A DNA stretch of 64,000 bases, from NCBI GenBank assembly GCA_038502055.1, contig JAXRKN010000045.1:4548501-4612500 (forward strand), given 5' to 3'. A program made the translations under genes and the position numbers. Under the pieces are notes generated by a model. The model saw only the letters and a program-made list of their open reading frames with translations. It was not told where the DNA came from and made no database searches. This DNA is from Tanytarsus gracilentus. Its lineage: Eukaryota > Arthropoda > Insecta > Diptera > Chironomidae. Below, piece after piece: positions 1 to 10,853 of this stretch. Numbering within the stretch: the stretch's first letter is position 1; each line of letters starts with the position of its first letter.

Positions 1-3000
1 GATGCTCTTCGGGTTAGTTAGACAAGGATTAAAGTGTGAAGGTAAATTTTATTGAATGGCAAAGGATTTTTAATGAATTTATTCACTTTAGGTTGTCAAC
101 AAAATTATCACAAGCGCTGCGTTGTCAAAGTACCGAATAATTGCAGTCGCATTGACATCACACAAAGTCGCTTAAATCCTCGCAGTCCCTCGAGTAGCTC
201 AAGTCATTCGAACGATGATCAACAATCATTACTCAGTGGCAGTGGATCTTCATTGGTAAGAAAAATGCAACAATTGATGAACTAAATTAGAAATTTAAAA
301 AATACTCGAACAAATCCGTCCAATTTATTTTTGATATTTAAGAGATAAAATTTTATATTTTTATACAATTTTTAATGATTTGACAAATATTTTACTCGTA
401 AAATGATTTATGACATTTTAACAATTAGATATTTCGTAGTTTTTGGTGGTGGGATCTGTGATAAGTTTTTATAATTTTGTACTCTCTTTTTTTAATTTTA
501 ATAAAATTAATCCAAAATATCCAAAATCCTCGTTTTATTTTCCATCTCTTGGGTTTATCACAGATTCCGAAAAAAACCACCAACCGTCAATAAATTCCTC
601 GATTTCCCTTGTTGATTGTTAAACATTTATTTTTCAGCAAGTGCCAAATTTACGCACAAATCGTCAATCGTCAAATGGAAGCCGCACGGGAACGATGACA
701 AGTCAACGAATGAAAATTCCGCACACATTTCAAGTTCACACGTATACTCGACCGACGGTGTGTCAGTATTGTAAAAAGCTTCTTCGAGGCTTATTTAAGC
801 AAGGTCTTCAATGCAACGACTGCAATTACAATGTTCACAAAAAGTGCGTCGAACTCGTGCCGAAAGATTGCGAGAATAATTGTCAAGTCGACGCAATGAG
901 CGATGGAAACAGCGGAACCGGAAATGATCGTGAAAAAGAAGAAAATGAAGATAGCGATTTCGATGAGGCAACTTTCAATAATAATTTTAATGGTGCGAAT
1001 CGCGAAAATATTCCACCGCAAATGTCCTCATGCACAGCTTCTGCCTCAGTGGCTTCAATGACAGCAAAGTTCAATGGAAATAAGTTGGATGTCGATGATA
1101 ATTTCGATTCAGTTTCGGAGCAGTCAAGACATTCTGAGTAAATATTAATGATTTTTGGGAAATTTTAAATTTTAACTTTAAAAGCTTTGATGAAGCTTTT
1201 TTGAACTTATTCAAAGCTCTAACTAAGCTTTTATCCTTAAAATTTAATTTTTGTTTTTTTAAAAGTTAATTTTTTTAAAAGCTCTGTAAGCTTTTTAAGC
1301 TTTATGTACTAAAACTAAATTTTAATTTTTTTTAAAACTTCATCTACAAAGTTCAAAAAACTCTTTCAACTCTTTTAAAATTAAGAGTTTTCAACCAAAC
1401 TTTTCAATCAACTTCCATTCCATTTTTCAATTAAACTCAATTCTCTTTTTCCTTTACTGCAATCTTTCACATCAGCGCATCATCATCGCCTAGCGCAAAT
1501 ATTCCTCTAATGAGAATCGTTCAGTCGGTAAAGCACACAAAGAAACGTGACGGGAAAGCTGTCAAAGAGGGTTGGATGGTGCATTTCACCAACAAGGATA
1601 AAGTGATCAAGCGTCATTACTGGCGTTTAGATTCGAAGGCTATCACGTTGTTTGTTTCGGATCAGGGCAGCAAGTACTATCGAGAAATTCCCCTTAATGA
1701 GATTCTCACAATCGATACGGCTCGCAATTTACAATCAGGTGAGGGTTGGGTTTTAATTGATGATGGAAATTTCAAGGGACTTTTTCATTAATTATTCTCG
1801 AATAGATAATAAATTTTGTAAGAGTGCTTTTTCCCTAGAAATTGCCCACAAGCAAAACTGTAATAAATATTCAACTTTATATTCTCCGCAGATGTTCTTC
1901 ATTGCTTCGAAATACGTACGGCTAATGTTGATTATTTTGTCGGTCAAGATCCACTCTATAATCTTAAAGATAATGAACCTTTGATTCCATTACCGCCGCC
2001 CGATTCTGGTGTGGGTTCATATTTAGCTAGAAGCTGGGAAACGGCCATCCGTCAAGCTCTAATGCCCGTAACCAATTCATCAATTGCCGCAAGTGAACAG
2101 GCATCAAGTGAGCCCGAAGAAAGGATCACCGAAATTAATCAGTTGTATCAAATTTATCCCGACGAAGTGCTCGGCTCGGGTCAATTTGGAATCGTTTACG
2201 GTGGAGTGCACAAGAAAACTCACCGATCCGTCGCCATTAAAGTAATTGACAAACTTCGCTTTCCCACCAAGCAAGAGGCACAGCTTAAGAATGAAGTCGC
2301 AATTCTACAGAATTTACAAAATCACGGTGTTGTGAATCTCGAGAGGATGTTTGAGACGCCCGAGAGAATTTTCGTTGTAATGGAGAAGCTTAAAGGCGAT
2401 ATGCTGGAAATGATTTTGTCCGTTGGACGACTCAACGAGCGCGTCACAAAATTCATTGTCACACAAATTTTGGTTGCATTGAAGCATCTTCACTCGAGAA
2501 ATATCGTTCATTGTGATTTAAAACCGGAAAATGTGCTGCTGAGTAGCGATGCGGAATTTCCTCAAGTCAAGGTAACTTTTATATATTTTTTAAATTTCTA
2601 AAATTTTAAATAAATTTTTTAAAGCTCTGTGATTTTGGCTTTGCAAGAATCATCGGCGAAAAATCATTTAGACGTTCGATTGTCGGTAAGTGAAATGCTA
2701 ACCTCAAAAATGCATTAACCATCACATAAATCTCTCGCACAGGAACACCTGCATATCTAGCGCCTGAAGTTCTCCGTAACAAAGGATACAATCGTTCTCT
2801 CGATATGTGGTCGTGCGGTGTAATCATCTACGTTAGTCTGAGCGGAACTTTTCCATTCAACGAGGACGAGGATATAAATGATCAAATTCAGAATGCAGCT
2901 TTCATGTATCCGCCCAACCCATGGAAGGAGATTTCATCGTATGCCATCGATCTCATCAACAATTTGCTGCAAGTAAAGCAACGCAAACGTTACACAGTCG

Positions 3001-3152
3001 ATAAGAGTTTAATGCACACTTGGCTACAGGATCCGGTTACATGGCACGATTTGAGAAAGTTAGAATCGCAAGTTGGCGCTCGATACTTGACACACGAGTC
3101 GGATGATCATCGATGGGGAGCAATTCAGGAGAACAGTCCAACAAAGCCTTGA
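1..3152 (+). CDS. PKD: Protein kinase D (PKD), 5'-truncated by window edge
   Basis: Diacylglycerol-regulated CAMK-type Ser/Thr kinase of Golgi/trafficking and PKC-downstream signalling. Coding exons: 1-41, 92-255, 638-1137, 1476-1738, 1892-2571, 2625-2685, 2743-3152; all junctions are GT-AG and phases agree, giving 705 visible codons. Base 1 is the last base of a codon, so the gene enters from the left, inside the first C1 finger (second half visible, with LVRQGLKCEG and HKRC). The second C1 finger (HTFQVH...CQYC...CNDC...HKKC) lies in exon 3. The PH domain spans exons 4-5. The kinase domain shows GSGQFG, VAIK, HCDLKPEN, DFG split to exon 6, and the activation loop SFRRSIVGTPAYLAPE with the two serines typical of PKD. 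It ends at TGA 3150-3152; the same frame stays open for 49 more codons (see findings). Family assignment is very secure; the N-terminus is outside the window. Confidence 0.95.
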
Positions 3153-3302
3153 CCAAATCACTGTCGTACAATTGAGGATGGCATTGAAGAGGACGATGAG
3201 GACGAAGAGAGCGAGAAAAGTGTCGAAAGTAGCAAGGGACGTTTCATGGAAGCAATTTGTAACTCTTTTCGCTCGTATTTGTGTCGCAATGTCAAGGCCT
3301 AA
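3153..3302 (+). other. In-frame extension ORF after PKD stop (candidate readthrough)
   Basis: Immediately after the PKD TGA, in the same frame, 49 sense codons run to TAA at 3300-3302. The peptide is strongly acidic in its first half (IEEDDEDEESEK), then basic/Cys-containing (NSFRSYLCRNVKA). The stop context is TGA followed by C, the context known to be leakiest in insects. Seen directly: frame, length, composition. Inferred: translation by readthrough. Alternatives are a sequencing error at the TGA or chance open frame in the 3' UTR. Confidence 0.45.
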
Positions 3303-4848
3303 ATTTTTTTTATTTGTAATTTAAAAGATATCATCAGAATAGTTAAGCTCAAATTTTATGCATGATGTGAATACTCAAAAAAATGCCATTCCATTAATAA
3401 TCTAAGTCTATCATAATCTCAAACTTCCATAACACTGTTAAAAACTTGAATTGTCTTTAAATTTCCACCCGCTGCTTTTTCTCAAGTTAATGCAACTTTC
3501 ACGTTCTCATACATGACATTCGATAATGTTGAGGTAAAGAGAAAAATTTACAAGACACGTGAGACGTGAGCGTGAAAAGACTTCGACAGATTTTGCAATT
3601 ACTATTCATGTTGCCAACTCAACTCCCAAACACACAAATATTGGAAAATTTAATTCATCGATTAATGAACATGTCAGCAATCTCAGTTTAAATTACAATC
3701 TCGCTCAAATTCAATTAAGTTATAAGTCAGAAACATTTAAAGCATCTTCAAGCACAGAAACAAAAAAATGTATCGTTAGATGAACAAAAAATAACATTAA
3801 ACTAATCATAATTAATTTTCTCTCAAAGTGCCTGTGACCATAGAAATTACTACTTAAATATGATGGAAGATGTGTTGGAACAAAAACAGAAGGTTTTACA
3901 TTTGTGTCAAAAACATTGTAGATGTTGAGCATGTTGAGTTGCAAAGAGTGCTTTAGGAATGAACATTTTAGCTTTTTTCTTCAAAAAATAAACTTTTTTC
4001 TTTCGAAACTTGTTAAATTATTAAAAGTTTAAGATTAAAAAATTTCAATTTTCAATCGAAAAAATAATTTTGAGCTTTTAAGTTTCGCATAAAATTACAA
4101 TCTCAAAATTTAAATAATCTCATTCCCAAAAGGCTCTGTTTGTAACTCAATCATAGAAAAATTTAAAATTTCAGCACAATTTGCATCCCTCAAAATCATT
4201 CTCAGCGCTTAATTTCAACTTTCATTCTTCTCGATCTTTATCGAACCGCATTTTTCATATGGTAGTTGGAAATCTAGTTGTTTAAGAACAAAAATATTTT
4301 TTAATGTTATTTCGTTAAATGTTAAATCTTTTAAATCCTTTTTTGTTTGTTTAAAAATATTTTTTATCTCAAATTTTAAATGTGTTGTTAACATCACTTC
4401 ATAAAAAAGCTAACTGGTGATAAAAAAATTAAATAAAAAATATTGAAAATAATTTGAAAAGTTTTTAAGTTTTTTTTAGAGTTACTCAGCCATAATTAAG
4501 CATAAAATATTTTCAAAATTCCTAAAATTTACCAAAATACAATAATTTAATATTTTAATTCAAATTACATCAAAGTTAAAAATTTCTCGTCTCTAAAAGA
4601 CACACACAAAATATTACTTTCACGTGGCACACATAAAAAAGACTTTTCATATGAATTTTTCCGCTCGACAAAATTCTTCAAATGCGTTTTTGTCTCATAT
4701 ACATTTCGCTTTCAGCGTCTGTCACACAAAACACTTTTCTTGATCTAATAAATTAGTAAATTGAGTTTTCTTCTGCATGCTTAATGGAATTTCGCTCTCG
4801 AAAATAAAATATGTAAAAAATTCTTTAGTTTAAAGTCGCGCGTTGACG
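3303..4848. other. Intergenic, PKD 3' flank to next gene
   Basis: AT-rich spacer holding the PKD 3' UTR and upstream sequence of the next plus-strand gene. Short open frames at 3559-3783 and 4215-4397 have biased low-complexity composition and no recognisable domain or splice context. No RNA gene or repeat seen. Confidence 0.6.
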
Positions 4849-6024
4849 ATGACGTTCAAAATGATTTTTTTCATTGTCATTTTCGTTAATTTTGTGATGT
4901 GTCAAAAGTGGATAAAGTTACCAGAAATTAGACCAGATAAAAAAATCAAAATTGTTAATCATGAACCACAGATGGTTGTTTTTAAGCTCGCTCCACCACC
5001 TGAAGTTTTGACTTCTACCGTTATTGACAGCATTTTCAGCACAAATCCAACATCTACAACAACCGAATTTCCATTAATCACCGCTGGCTACTCATCGACT
5101 CGAAGATCCTACACTAAAAAATATTTTCAATCAACCGTCACTTCAAAAGTCATAACTTTTCCCTCAAACTACTCAGAGCTAGTCGACGATGAGGAATTCG
5201 ATCGAATTCCTGTCTCAACAGTCAAGCCAATCAAAGTTGAAAAAGTTAAATATTTCAATCAAACAATGTCCTTGAGTGTCCTTCCGATGGACACAATCGA
5301 TAGAATTGATTATGATAAAAGCAGTGAGGAAGATGAAGAGGACGATGATGATGGAGTTACCATTTCAGATGATATTAATGACTCACTCGAATATTATGAT
5401 GATTATGAAGAGTCAGCAACTTCAACCACTCAATCACCTCCTAAAAAAGAGCATAAAATCTCGCCGAAAAATAATCCACAGAAAATTCCGCAGCGAAGAA
5501 TTGTCGCCGTTCGTGCTAATCCAAATTTAAGCTTTTCGAGCTTCGTAAAATTCATGAAAACCGTCCAGGAGTCTTTGGCAATTAAAACGGCAAAAACAAT
5601 TACGGAGAAAATAAAAATGCTCATGGAATTTCGAGATTCGCTAATGATGTCAATTAACCGACAGATAAAGAGATTATGGCGAATGCAGCCCAAGGTCACT
5701 TCAAAGACTGAAGCACGAGGAAATAATCGAATGAAGCGAACACTCGGCGACGGACTGTTGGACAAGAGTGGTGCCATGGATTTTCCATCTGCCGAAGGCG
5801 CATTGCTAAGCATTTGTTTTTTAACGTTTGCCGTTTTCCTCATAAAACTCGTATTGCAAGTCATTCATACGATAAAAATGAAGAAAGCTATGTGGGCCGC
5901 ACAAATGATGACAAACAATGCCGAAAATATTGCCATTAAAAGACATCGAAGCGGAAGAGATGCGGATGAAAAATATAGAAATCTTGCAAAAGTTCTCGAC
6001 TCGATAGAAAATTTAAAAGTTTAA
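4849..6024 (+). CDS. Unrecognised single-exon secretory-pathway protein with acidic region, furin-type site and TM helix
   Basis: Intronless 391-codon gene; the first ATG (4849) gives the N-terminus MTFKMIFFIVIFVNFVMCQ (residues 2-20), a convincing signal peptide with cleavage near Cys-Gln. Then follows a Ser/Thr-rich segment (stalk- or mucin-like), an acidic stretch around residues 159-190 (EEDEEDDDDG, then DDYEES) and a basic region. An RMKR furin-like site lies at residues 294-297, and a hydrophobic helix at about residues 318-340 (ALLSICFLTFAVFLIKLVLQ) precedes a basic cytoplasmic-looking tail of about 50 residues. An uncleaved or processed type I membrane protein is the simplest topology. 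No family recognised. It converges with the ZAD gene; AATAAA at 6396-6401 is a likely polyadenylation signal. Coding status is supported by length, signal peptide and ordered domains; function unknown. Confidence 0.82.
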   Translation: MTFKMIFFIVIFVNFVMCQKWIKLPEIRPDKKIKIVNHEPQMVVFKLAPPPEVLTSTVIDSIFSTNPTSTTTEFPLITAGYSSTRRSYTKKYFQSTVTSKVITFPSNYSELVDDEEFDRIPVSTVKPIKVEKVKYFNQTMSLSVLPMDTIDRIDYDKSSEEDEEDDDDGVTISDDINDSLEYYDDYEESATSTTQSPPKKEHKISPKNNPQKIPQRRIVAVRANPNLSFSSFVKFMKTVQESLAIKTAKTITEKIKMLMEFRDSLMMSINRQIKRLWRMQPKVTSKTEARGNNRMKRTLGDGLLDKSGAMDFPSAEGALLSICFLTFAVFLIKLVLQVIHTIKMKKAMWAAQMMTNNAENIAIKRHRSGRDADEKYRNLAKVLDSIENLKV

Positions 6025-6419
6025 ATTTGTGAAGATGTTGCAAAGTTTATGACTGCACTAAAAAGATGCAAGACAGCTAGACGCCAAAAGAATTTTAGTG
6101 AAAATTTATTTGTTTAGAATTTTTTGAGCTTTTAAACATGAAAATTTGCTGATAAAAAAATTATAAGTTTTCTAGCTCGATTTAACAAAATTATTGAAAA
6201 GCAAAAAATCAAAAAGTTTGAGACAAAAAATTTATCTTGATTTAAAAGCTTTTTGATGAGCTTTCATTTGAAAATTTTGAGCTTTTAGAAAAAAATATTT
6301 TATGGTAAATTATTTTTAATTTATTAATTTCTTAATTTAATGTGTTATGTGATATATTTAAGTAGATTCTTAAATTAATTTATTTATGAGTTTGAAATAA
6401 AAATTTGTTTATGATCGAG

Positions 6420-7315
6420 TTAGTCAATCCCTCCGTCTGGCAGCATAAACATCTCTTCATACTCCTCGTTATAATTCACTCGACTCTTTCGCCTCAAATC
6501 AACTCCCTGTTTTCTCATGTAGTGCCTTCGATTGTATTCACGTTGCTGTTTTTGATGTTGGATAAATCGAGCTCGATTCTCTGGTAATTTAAGTCGCTCA
6601 CGATATAATCTCATTTTTATTGCTGCCTTTGAAATTGGTAGATTTTTGTCACCTCTTCGTCTGAATTGTCTTCTTGTTTTTTGACTTTGAGATAGAGTTG
6701 GATAATCAGGTGTTGAGAGATCGGAAGAGTAATCAGCAAAGACAATATCTGGCGGTTCTTCTGGCTCCTCTTTAATTACAATTTCATTGTTGTGCGAATT
6801 TAGAGAGACGGCTGACATGATTTTAAATTGCTCGTGACTGGAACTTTTTTCGTGATTTTGCTCCTCTTCATATGACGTGTGGGTGAGATCATCTTGATAA
6901 TTATCATTAATGGTGTGGTGATTGATTTGTGGCAAGACGTTGATTGCTGTTGTAATTTTTACAATTGGTGGTTGGAAGAGCTTGAACTGTGTCTGAACTT
7001 CGTGGGCTTTTCTTTTGAAGTGATAAAATTTAACTAGTTTATCCTTGCAGTCCTGACAAATTTCCATCGTGTTTTCATCATCGGCGGAGATCTAAAAAGA
7101 TTATGAAAAATTTAAATTTATGTTTTAACGACATTAAATTATTATCTTACATTAACATTTAAGATATCAACTAAAACTTCTGTGAGGGTATGAAAATTTC
7201 CACAATAGTCGATGTAACTCTCATAAATTCCATAAAATTGATTGACACTGGAGATGCCGCAAACGCAACAAAATCCTTCTCGATAGGTATCCGTCAAATG
7301 ACGTCGATGAGCCAT
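6420..7315 (-). CDS. ZAD-domain protein lacking C2H2 fingers
   Basis: Two exons, complement of 7151-7315 and 6420-7091, joined at phase 0 (GT at 7149-7150, AG at 7092-7093), 278 codons. The N-terminus has the paired CxxC of a zinc-finger-associated domain: C16/C19 (FCCVCG) in exon 1 and C67/C70 (ICQDC) in exon 2, a spacing typical of insect ZAD proteins, which dimerise and usually act as transcription factors. The middle holds an acidic segment with IKEEPEEP, a match to the SUMO consensus at about K162. The C-terminal third (residues ~192-260) is very basic with Arg/Tyr/Gln-rich helices (RLYRERLK, REYNRRHYMRKQ) and no C2H2 fingers, unlike most of the family. A DNA- or RNA-binding role of the basic tail is inference. 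It ends in an acidic stub. Divergent from the UGT downstream on the other strand. Confidence 0.85.
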
Positions 7316-7395
7316 TTTTTTTATAAAAAATTATTTACAAAATCTTTTTTCGAATATAAATAACTTTTTTCGAAAATATGCTTTGTATAAAGACA

Positions 7396-7411
7396 CCGCA
7401 TGCACATGCGG
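7396..7411. promoter_or_regulatory. Palindrome upstream of the ZAD gene
   Basis: CCGCATGCACATGCGG has 7-bp arms around a central CA. It lies about 80 bp before the ZAD start codon, in the divergent ZAD/UGT interval, and is followed by two more CGCAT-type half motifs (7419-7423 and 7429-7433). It looks like a protein-binding site; the factor is unknown. Confidence 0.35.
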
Positions 7412-7561
7412 ATTATTTCGCATATATTCGCATGTCAAGTGTTTGAATTTCAACGATTTTCCTCATAATTAATATTCATGCTGTTACATTAAATTAAAAA
7501 TAAATTATGCTGCTTGCAAATTTAAAATTAAGCTAATTAAATTTAATAAATATAGCGAAAT

Positions 7562-7569
7562 TATAAATA
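7562..7569 (+). promoter_or_regulatory. Possible TATA box of the UGT gene
   Basis: TATAAATA 207 bp before the UGT start codon. A long AT-rich leader would follow. Assigned only from motif and position; such motifs are common in AT-rich DNA. Confidence 0.25.
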
Positions 7570-7775
7570 AATCATTGCTCTACATATTCATTATAATTTT
7601 CTACTCGCAAGTGAAAATATTTTCGCTATATCTAAAAACAAAAAATAATCTTCGCCATAAAACAAATTATTATTTTAAAGTTCCCATTAAAGATAGCAGT
7701 CCATGTACCTCTTTCTTTCTCAAATACATTTCCTTCAGTTTATTTTCGGTAGTCGACTCGATAAGTCACGTTAGA

Positions 7776-9814
7776 ATGTCAAATTTTCACTATTTTGTTT
7801 TCTTATCGCTCATATCATTGAGTTTTGGATTGAAAATTTTTGGATGTCTGTCGTTCGGAACTTATTCACATTTCGCAATCGGAGATGCAATAATGAAGAC
7901 CTTATGGAGGGCCGGGCATAATATCACGGTTGTGTCACCTTATCCGAACAAAGAAAGTTTAGTTAATTATCGAGACATTTCAACGCAAGATATTTTAGAA
8001 AATTTTAGAAAAGGTTTGATAAAAAATTTAAATCGTTGTCCTTGATCTAATTTTTTTTTGAAGATCAACTTCCAGACGGTTTTAAGCTTCGTTTACTGAG
8101 TCCATTCGATCACATTACGCACATCTCAAGTATGGGCAGGGACACAGTCAATGCATATTTATCGCATAAAAAAGTATTAGAACTAATGAGTTCTGGAGAA
8201 ACTTTTGACATTTGCATGTTCGAGAATTTTAATGCAGAAGCGATGATGGTAAAAAAAATTAATTTTCTCACATAGATTTTGAAGTGTTTGCAAAAAACGC
8301 GATACACAAAAGTAAAAATATTATGAAGAATTCGGTGATAAGAGCCAGTTTTTAAGGTCATGGTCGGTAACACCTTAAAAAAACTCAAAATTCCAAATGA
8401 AAGATATTCATTTTCTTAGATGAATGAGAAAATTTAAAAAATTTAATATTTTTAAAAATTAAAATTACGTTAAATTATTTTAAAATATGATTAACGTTTT
8501 TACTTCCATTAGGGGCTTGCTGATCATTTCAACTGCACTCTCATAACATACACTTCGCTAATTGCTGTGACATGGACCGACGAAATGACCTCAAAGTGAG
8601 TTATTATACTTCATGCTAAACATGTTAAAATATTGCATTTAAAATTTCATTTTAGCGAATCGCCAATGTCATATGTTCCTCATCAATTTCTACCGTACAC
8701 AGAAAAAATGAATTTCTACCAACGGACGGTGAACATGGCAACTCGCGTCTTTGAAAAGTTCTACTATAATTTTCATCACCTACCTCAACAAAAAATGCTT
8801 TACGAAAAATATTTTCCCAACGCACGAAAGACTTTTTACGAAATGGTCAAAGGTTCAGCAATTATTTTCATCAACAATCATGTCAGCTTGTCGTCAGCTC
8901 GACCATACCTTCCAAATATTATTGAAATTAATGGAATTCAAATGGGTGAATCGAAGCCATTGCCAGAAAATTTTAGGGAATTTTTAGACAGCGCTTCCGA
9001 TGGTGCGATCGTTTTTTCAATGGGTTCCGTAATTTTAGCAAATAAATGGCCAATTGACAAGCGAGAAGCTCTAATAAAAACTTTCAGTAAATTAAAGCAA
9101 AAAGTAATTTGGAAATATGAAAATGAAACGATACCGAATCAGCCTGAAAATGTAATGATCACCTCGTGGATGCCACAGAGAGATCTTTTAATGCATCCCA
9201 ATGTTAAATTATTCATAACTCACGGCGGATTGTTGAGTACAACGGAAGTAACTTTTGCTGGCGTGCCAGTGCTTGGAATCCCTGTTTTTGGCGATCAAAA
9301 AGTAAAAAAAATATTTTCATATTCAATTTAAAATATTTTTGCGAAAAAAAAATGATTAAAAAATAATTGCAAAAAAAATTAATTAAACTCATAAACTTCT
9401 CTCTTTTTTTAGATGAACATGTTAAAGTACGAACTTCGCGGTTGCGGAATTCAAATTAAATTTGATGAAATCAACGAAGATAAACTAACAAAGGCACTCA
9501 GTGAACTTCTCAACAATCCAAAATATGCAGAAAATGCTCAGAAACTTTCGAGGCGGTTTAGAGATCGACCGATGACCCCGCAAGAGACTGTTTTGTACTG
9601 GACTGAATATGTAGCAAGACACGATGGCGCGTCATTCTTGAGAGCGGCTGGAAATGACATGAGTTTTTTACAATTCCATTTAATTGATGTTTATTTCGCA
9701 CTTTTGTCGGCTCTCGTAATAGTCTTGGCAGTGTTGCGTAAAATCGTCAAACTTTTGTATCGCGCTGTTGCGAATAATGATCGTGAAAAGTTAAAGAGAA
9801 AGAAGAACATGTGA
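7776..9814 (+). CDS. UDP-glycosyltransferase (UGT family)
   Basis: ER-membrane enzyme transferring sugar from a UDP-sugar to small lipophilic acceptors (detoxification, pigment, ecdysteroid or odorant conjugation). Five exons: 7776-8013, 8064-8248, 8513-8595, 8656-9301, 9413-9814; phases agree and give 517 aa, the usual UGT length. ATG 7776 opens a signal peptide (FHYFVFLSLISLSFGLKIFG). The C-terminal donor-binding signature runs from ITSWMPQRDLL through LFITHGGLLSTTE to GVPVLGIPVFGDQ, across exons 4/5. Near the end a TM helix (about 20 residues after FHLIDVY) is followed by a short Lys/Arg tail ending KRKKNM, of the dilysine ER-retention type. All key family features are intact. Substrate cannot be told from sequence. 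Its 3' end faces the cuticular gene on the opposite strand. Confidence 0.95.
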
Positions 9815-10003
9815 GGAAATTGTGAAATAGAAATTTTTAATTAAAAAGTGTGAGAAGTTTGAATTTGAGAATTTTTTATTCTGTTTTTTTTTTCATGAAG
9901 TAAAACGGTAACAACTTAAATTTTAAATGACTTCAACAATAAATTAAAAACGATCAATGTGTGACAATGCGTGAACTCTCGTAGGCCTTTTCGACTTAAT
10001 GAG

Positions 10004-10853
10004 TTAATGAGGAACTCCATAGTTTGATGAGGGACGGGCTGGTCGGAATGATGGTGCGCCATAAGATTGAGAAGGAGCGCTGTAAGAGCTTGAGATCACT
10101 GGTGCTCCATATGACGATGATGGAGAGGAGAATGATGGTGTGCCGTATGATTGTGAAGGTACGCCATATGACTGTGATGGTGCATAACCGTGACCACTTG
10201 ATGCTTCTTGCTTCAAAAGTTGTGCGACTTGTTTTCCTTGTTGAACGTGTCCGAAGTCAATTCCAACAACGCGATATGAGGAGTGTTGTGGTGGACCATA
10301 TGAGGTTGATGGTGGTCCGTATGAAGATGAAGGAGCTCCATAGCTTGATGAAAGACCACCGCTGAAACCTCCATGGCCACTGCCACCACCACCTCCGTTC
10401 AAGTTCTCTTGTTGAATCAAAATGTCTTTGATTGTGTGCAAAAGTTGTGGATCAACATGTGCGCCCTCAGATCCTTGCCATCCGATTGGAACATGTTGAT
10501 ATCCTGATCCTCCGAAGCTACTTCCACCCGATGAATATCCACTTCCAAATGATGAAGATCCACCTCCATGACCACCTGAAGAATATCCACCGCCGAATGA
10601 TGAAGATCCACCTCCATGACCGCCGCCGAATGAAGATCCAATGCTACTGAACGATGACGATGACAATGATGATGAGTGACCGCCGCCGCCGAATGAAGGG
10701 CGTCTGTATGAGTATCCACTTGGTGGCTCAGCGAAAGCGCTTGATGCGAGTGCGATTACACAAATCTGCAAAGGAAATCAGATTAATTAAATTCACAAAA
10801 TACACAAGAAGATGTTACGCATTAAAGATCATTACGCAATTCGCGCACAGCAT
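10004..10853 (-). CDS. Glycine-rich secreted cuticular-type protein
   Basis: Likely structural cuticle protein. The main exon is the complement of 10004-10765, preceded by acceptor TTTGCAG at 10766-10772. A short first exon, complement 10836-10853, gives MLCANC spliced at phase 0 to ICVIALASSAFAE, completing a signal peptide interrupted by an intron, a layout common in insect cuticle genes; total 259 aa. The mature protein has Gly/Ser-rich blocks (GGGHSSS, SSSFGGGYSSGGH), then a less repetitive segment with DPQLLHTIKDILIQQENLN, then SYGAP/SYGPP/SYGVP repeats around a conserved-looking core (YRVVGIDFGHVQQGKQVAQL). There is no chitin-binding RR motif, so it is not a classical CPR protein. SYGxP repeats resemble elastic or pro-resilin-like proteins; that is analogy only. 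First exon confidence is lower than the main exon. Confidence 0.82.

Noticed and set aside
791..1074. Minus-strand open frames opposite PKD exon 3
   Set aside because: Antisense shadows of the C1-domain exon.
3103..3324. Plus-strand ORF overlapping the PKD 3' end in another frame
   Set aside because: Arg/Met-rich alternate-frame reading of the acidic extension; the PKD-frame continuation is the better candidate.
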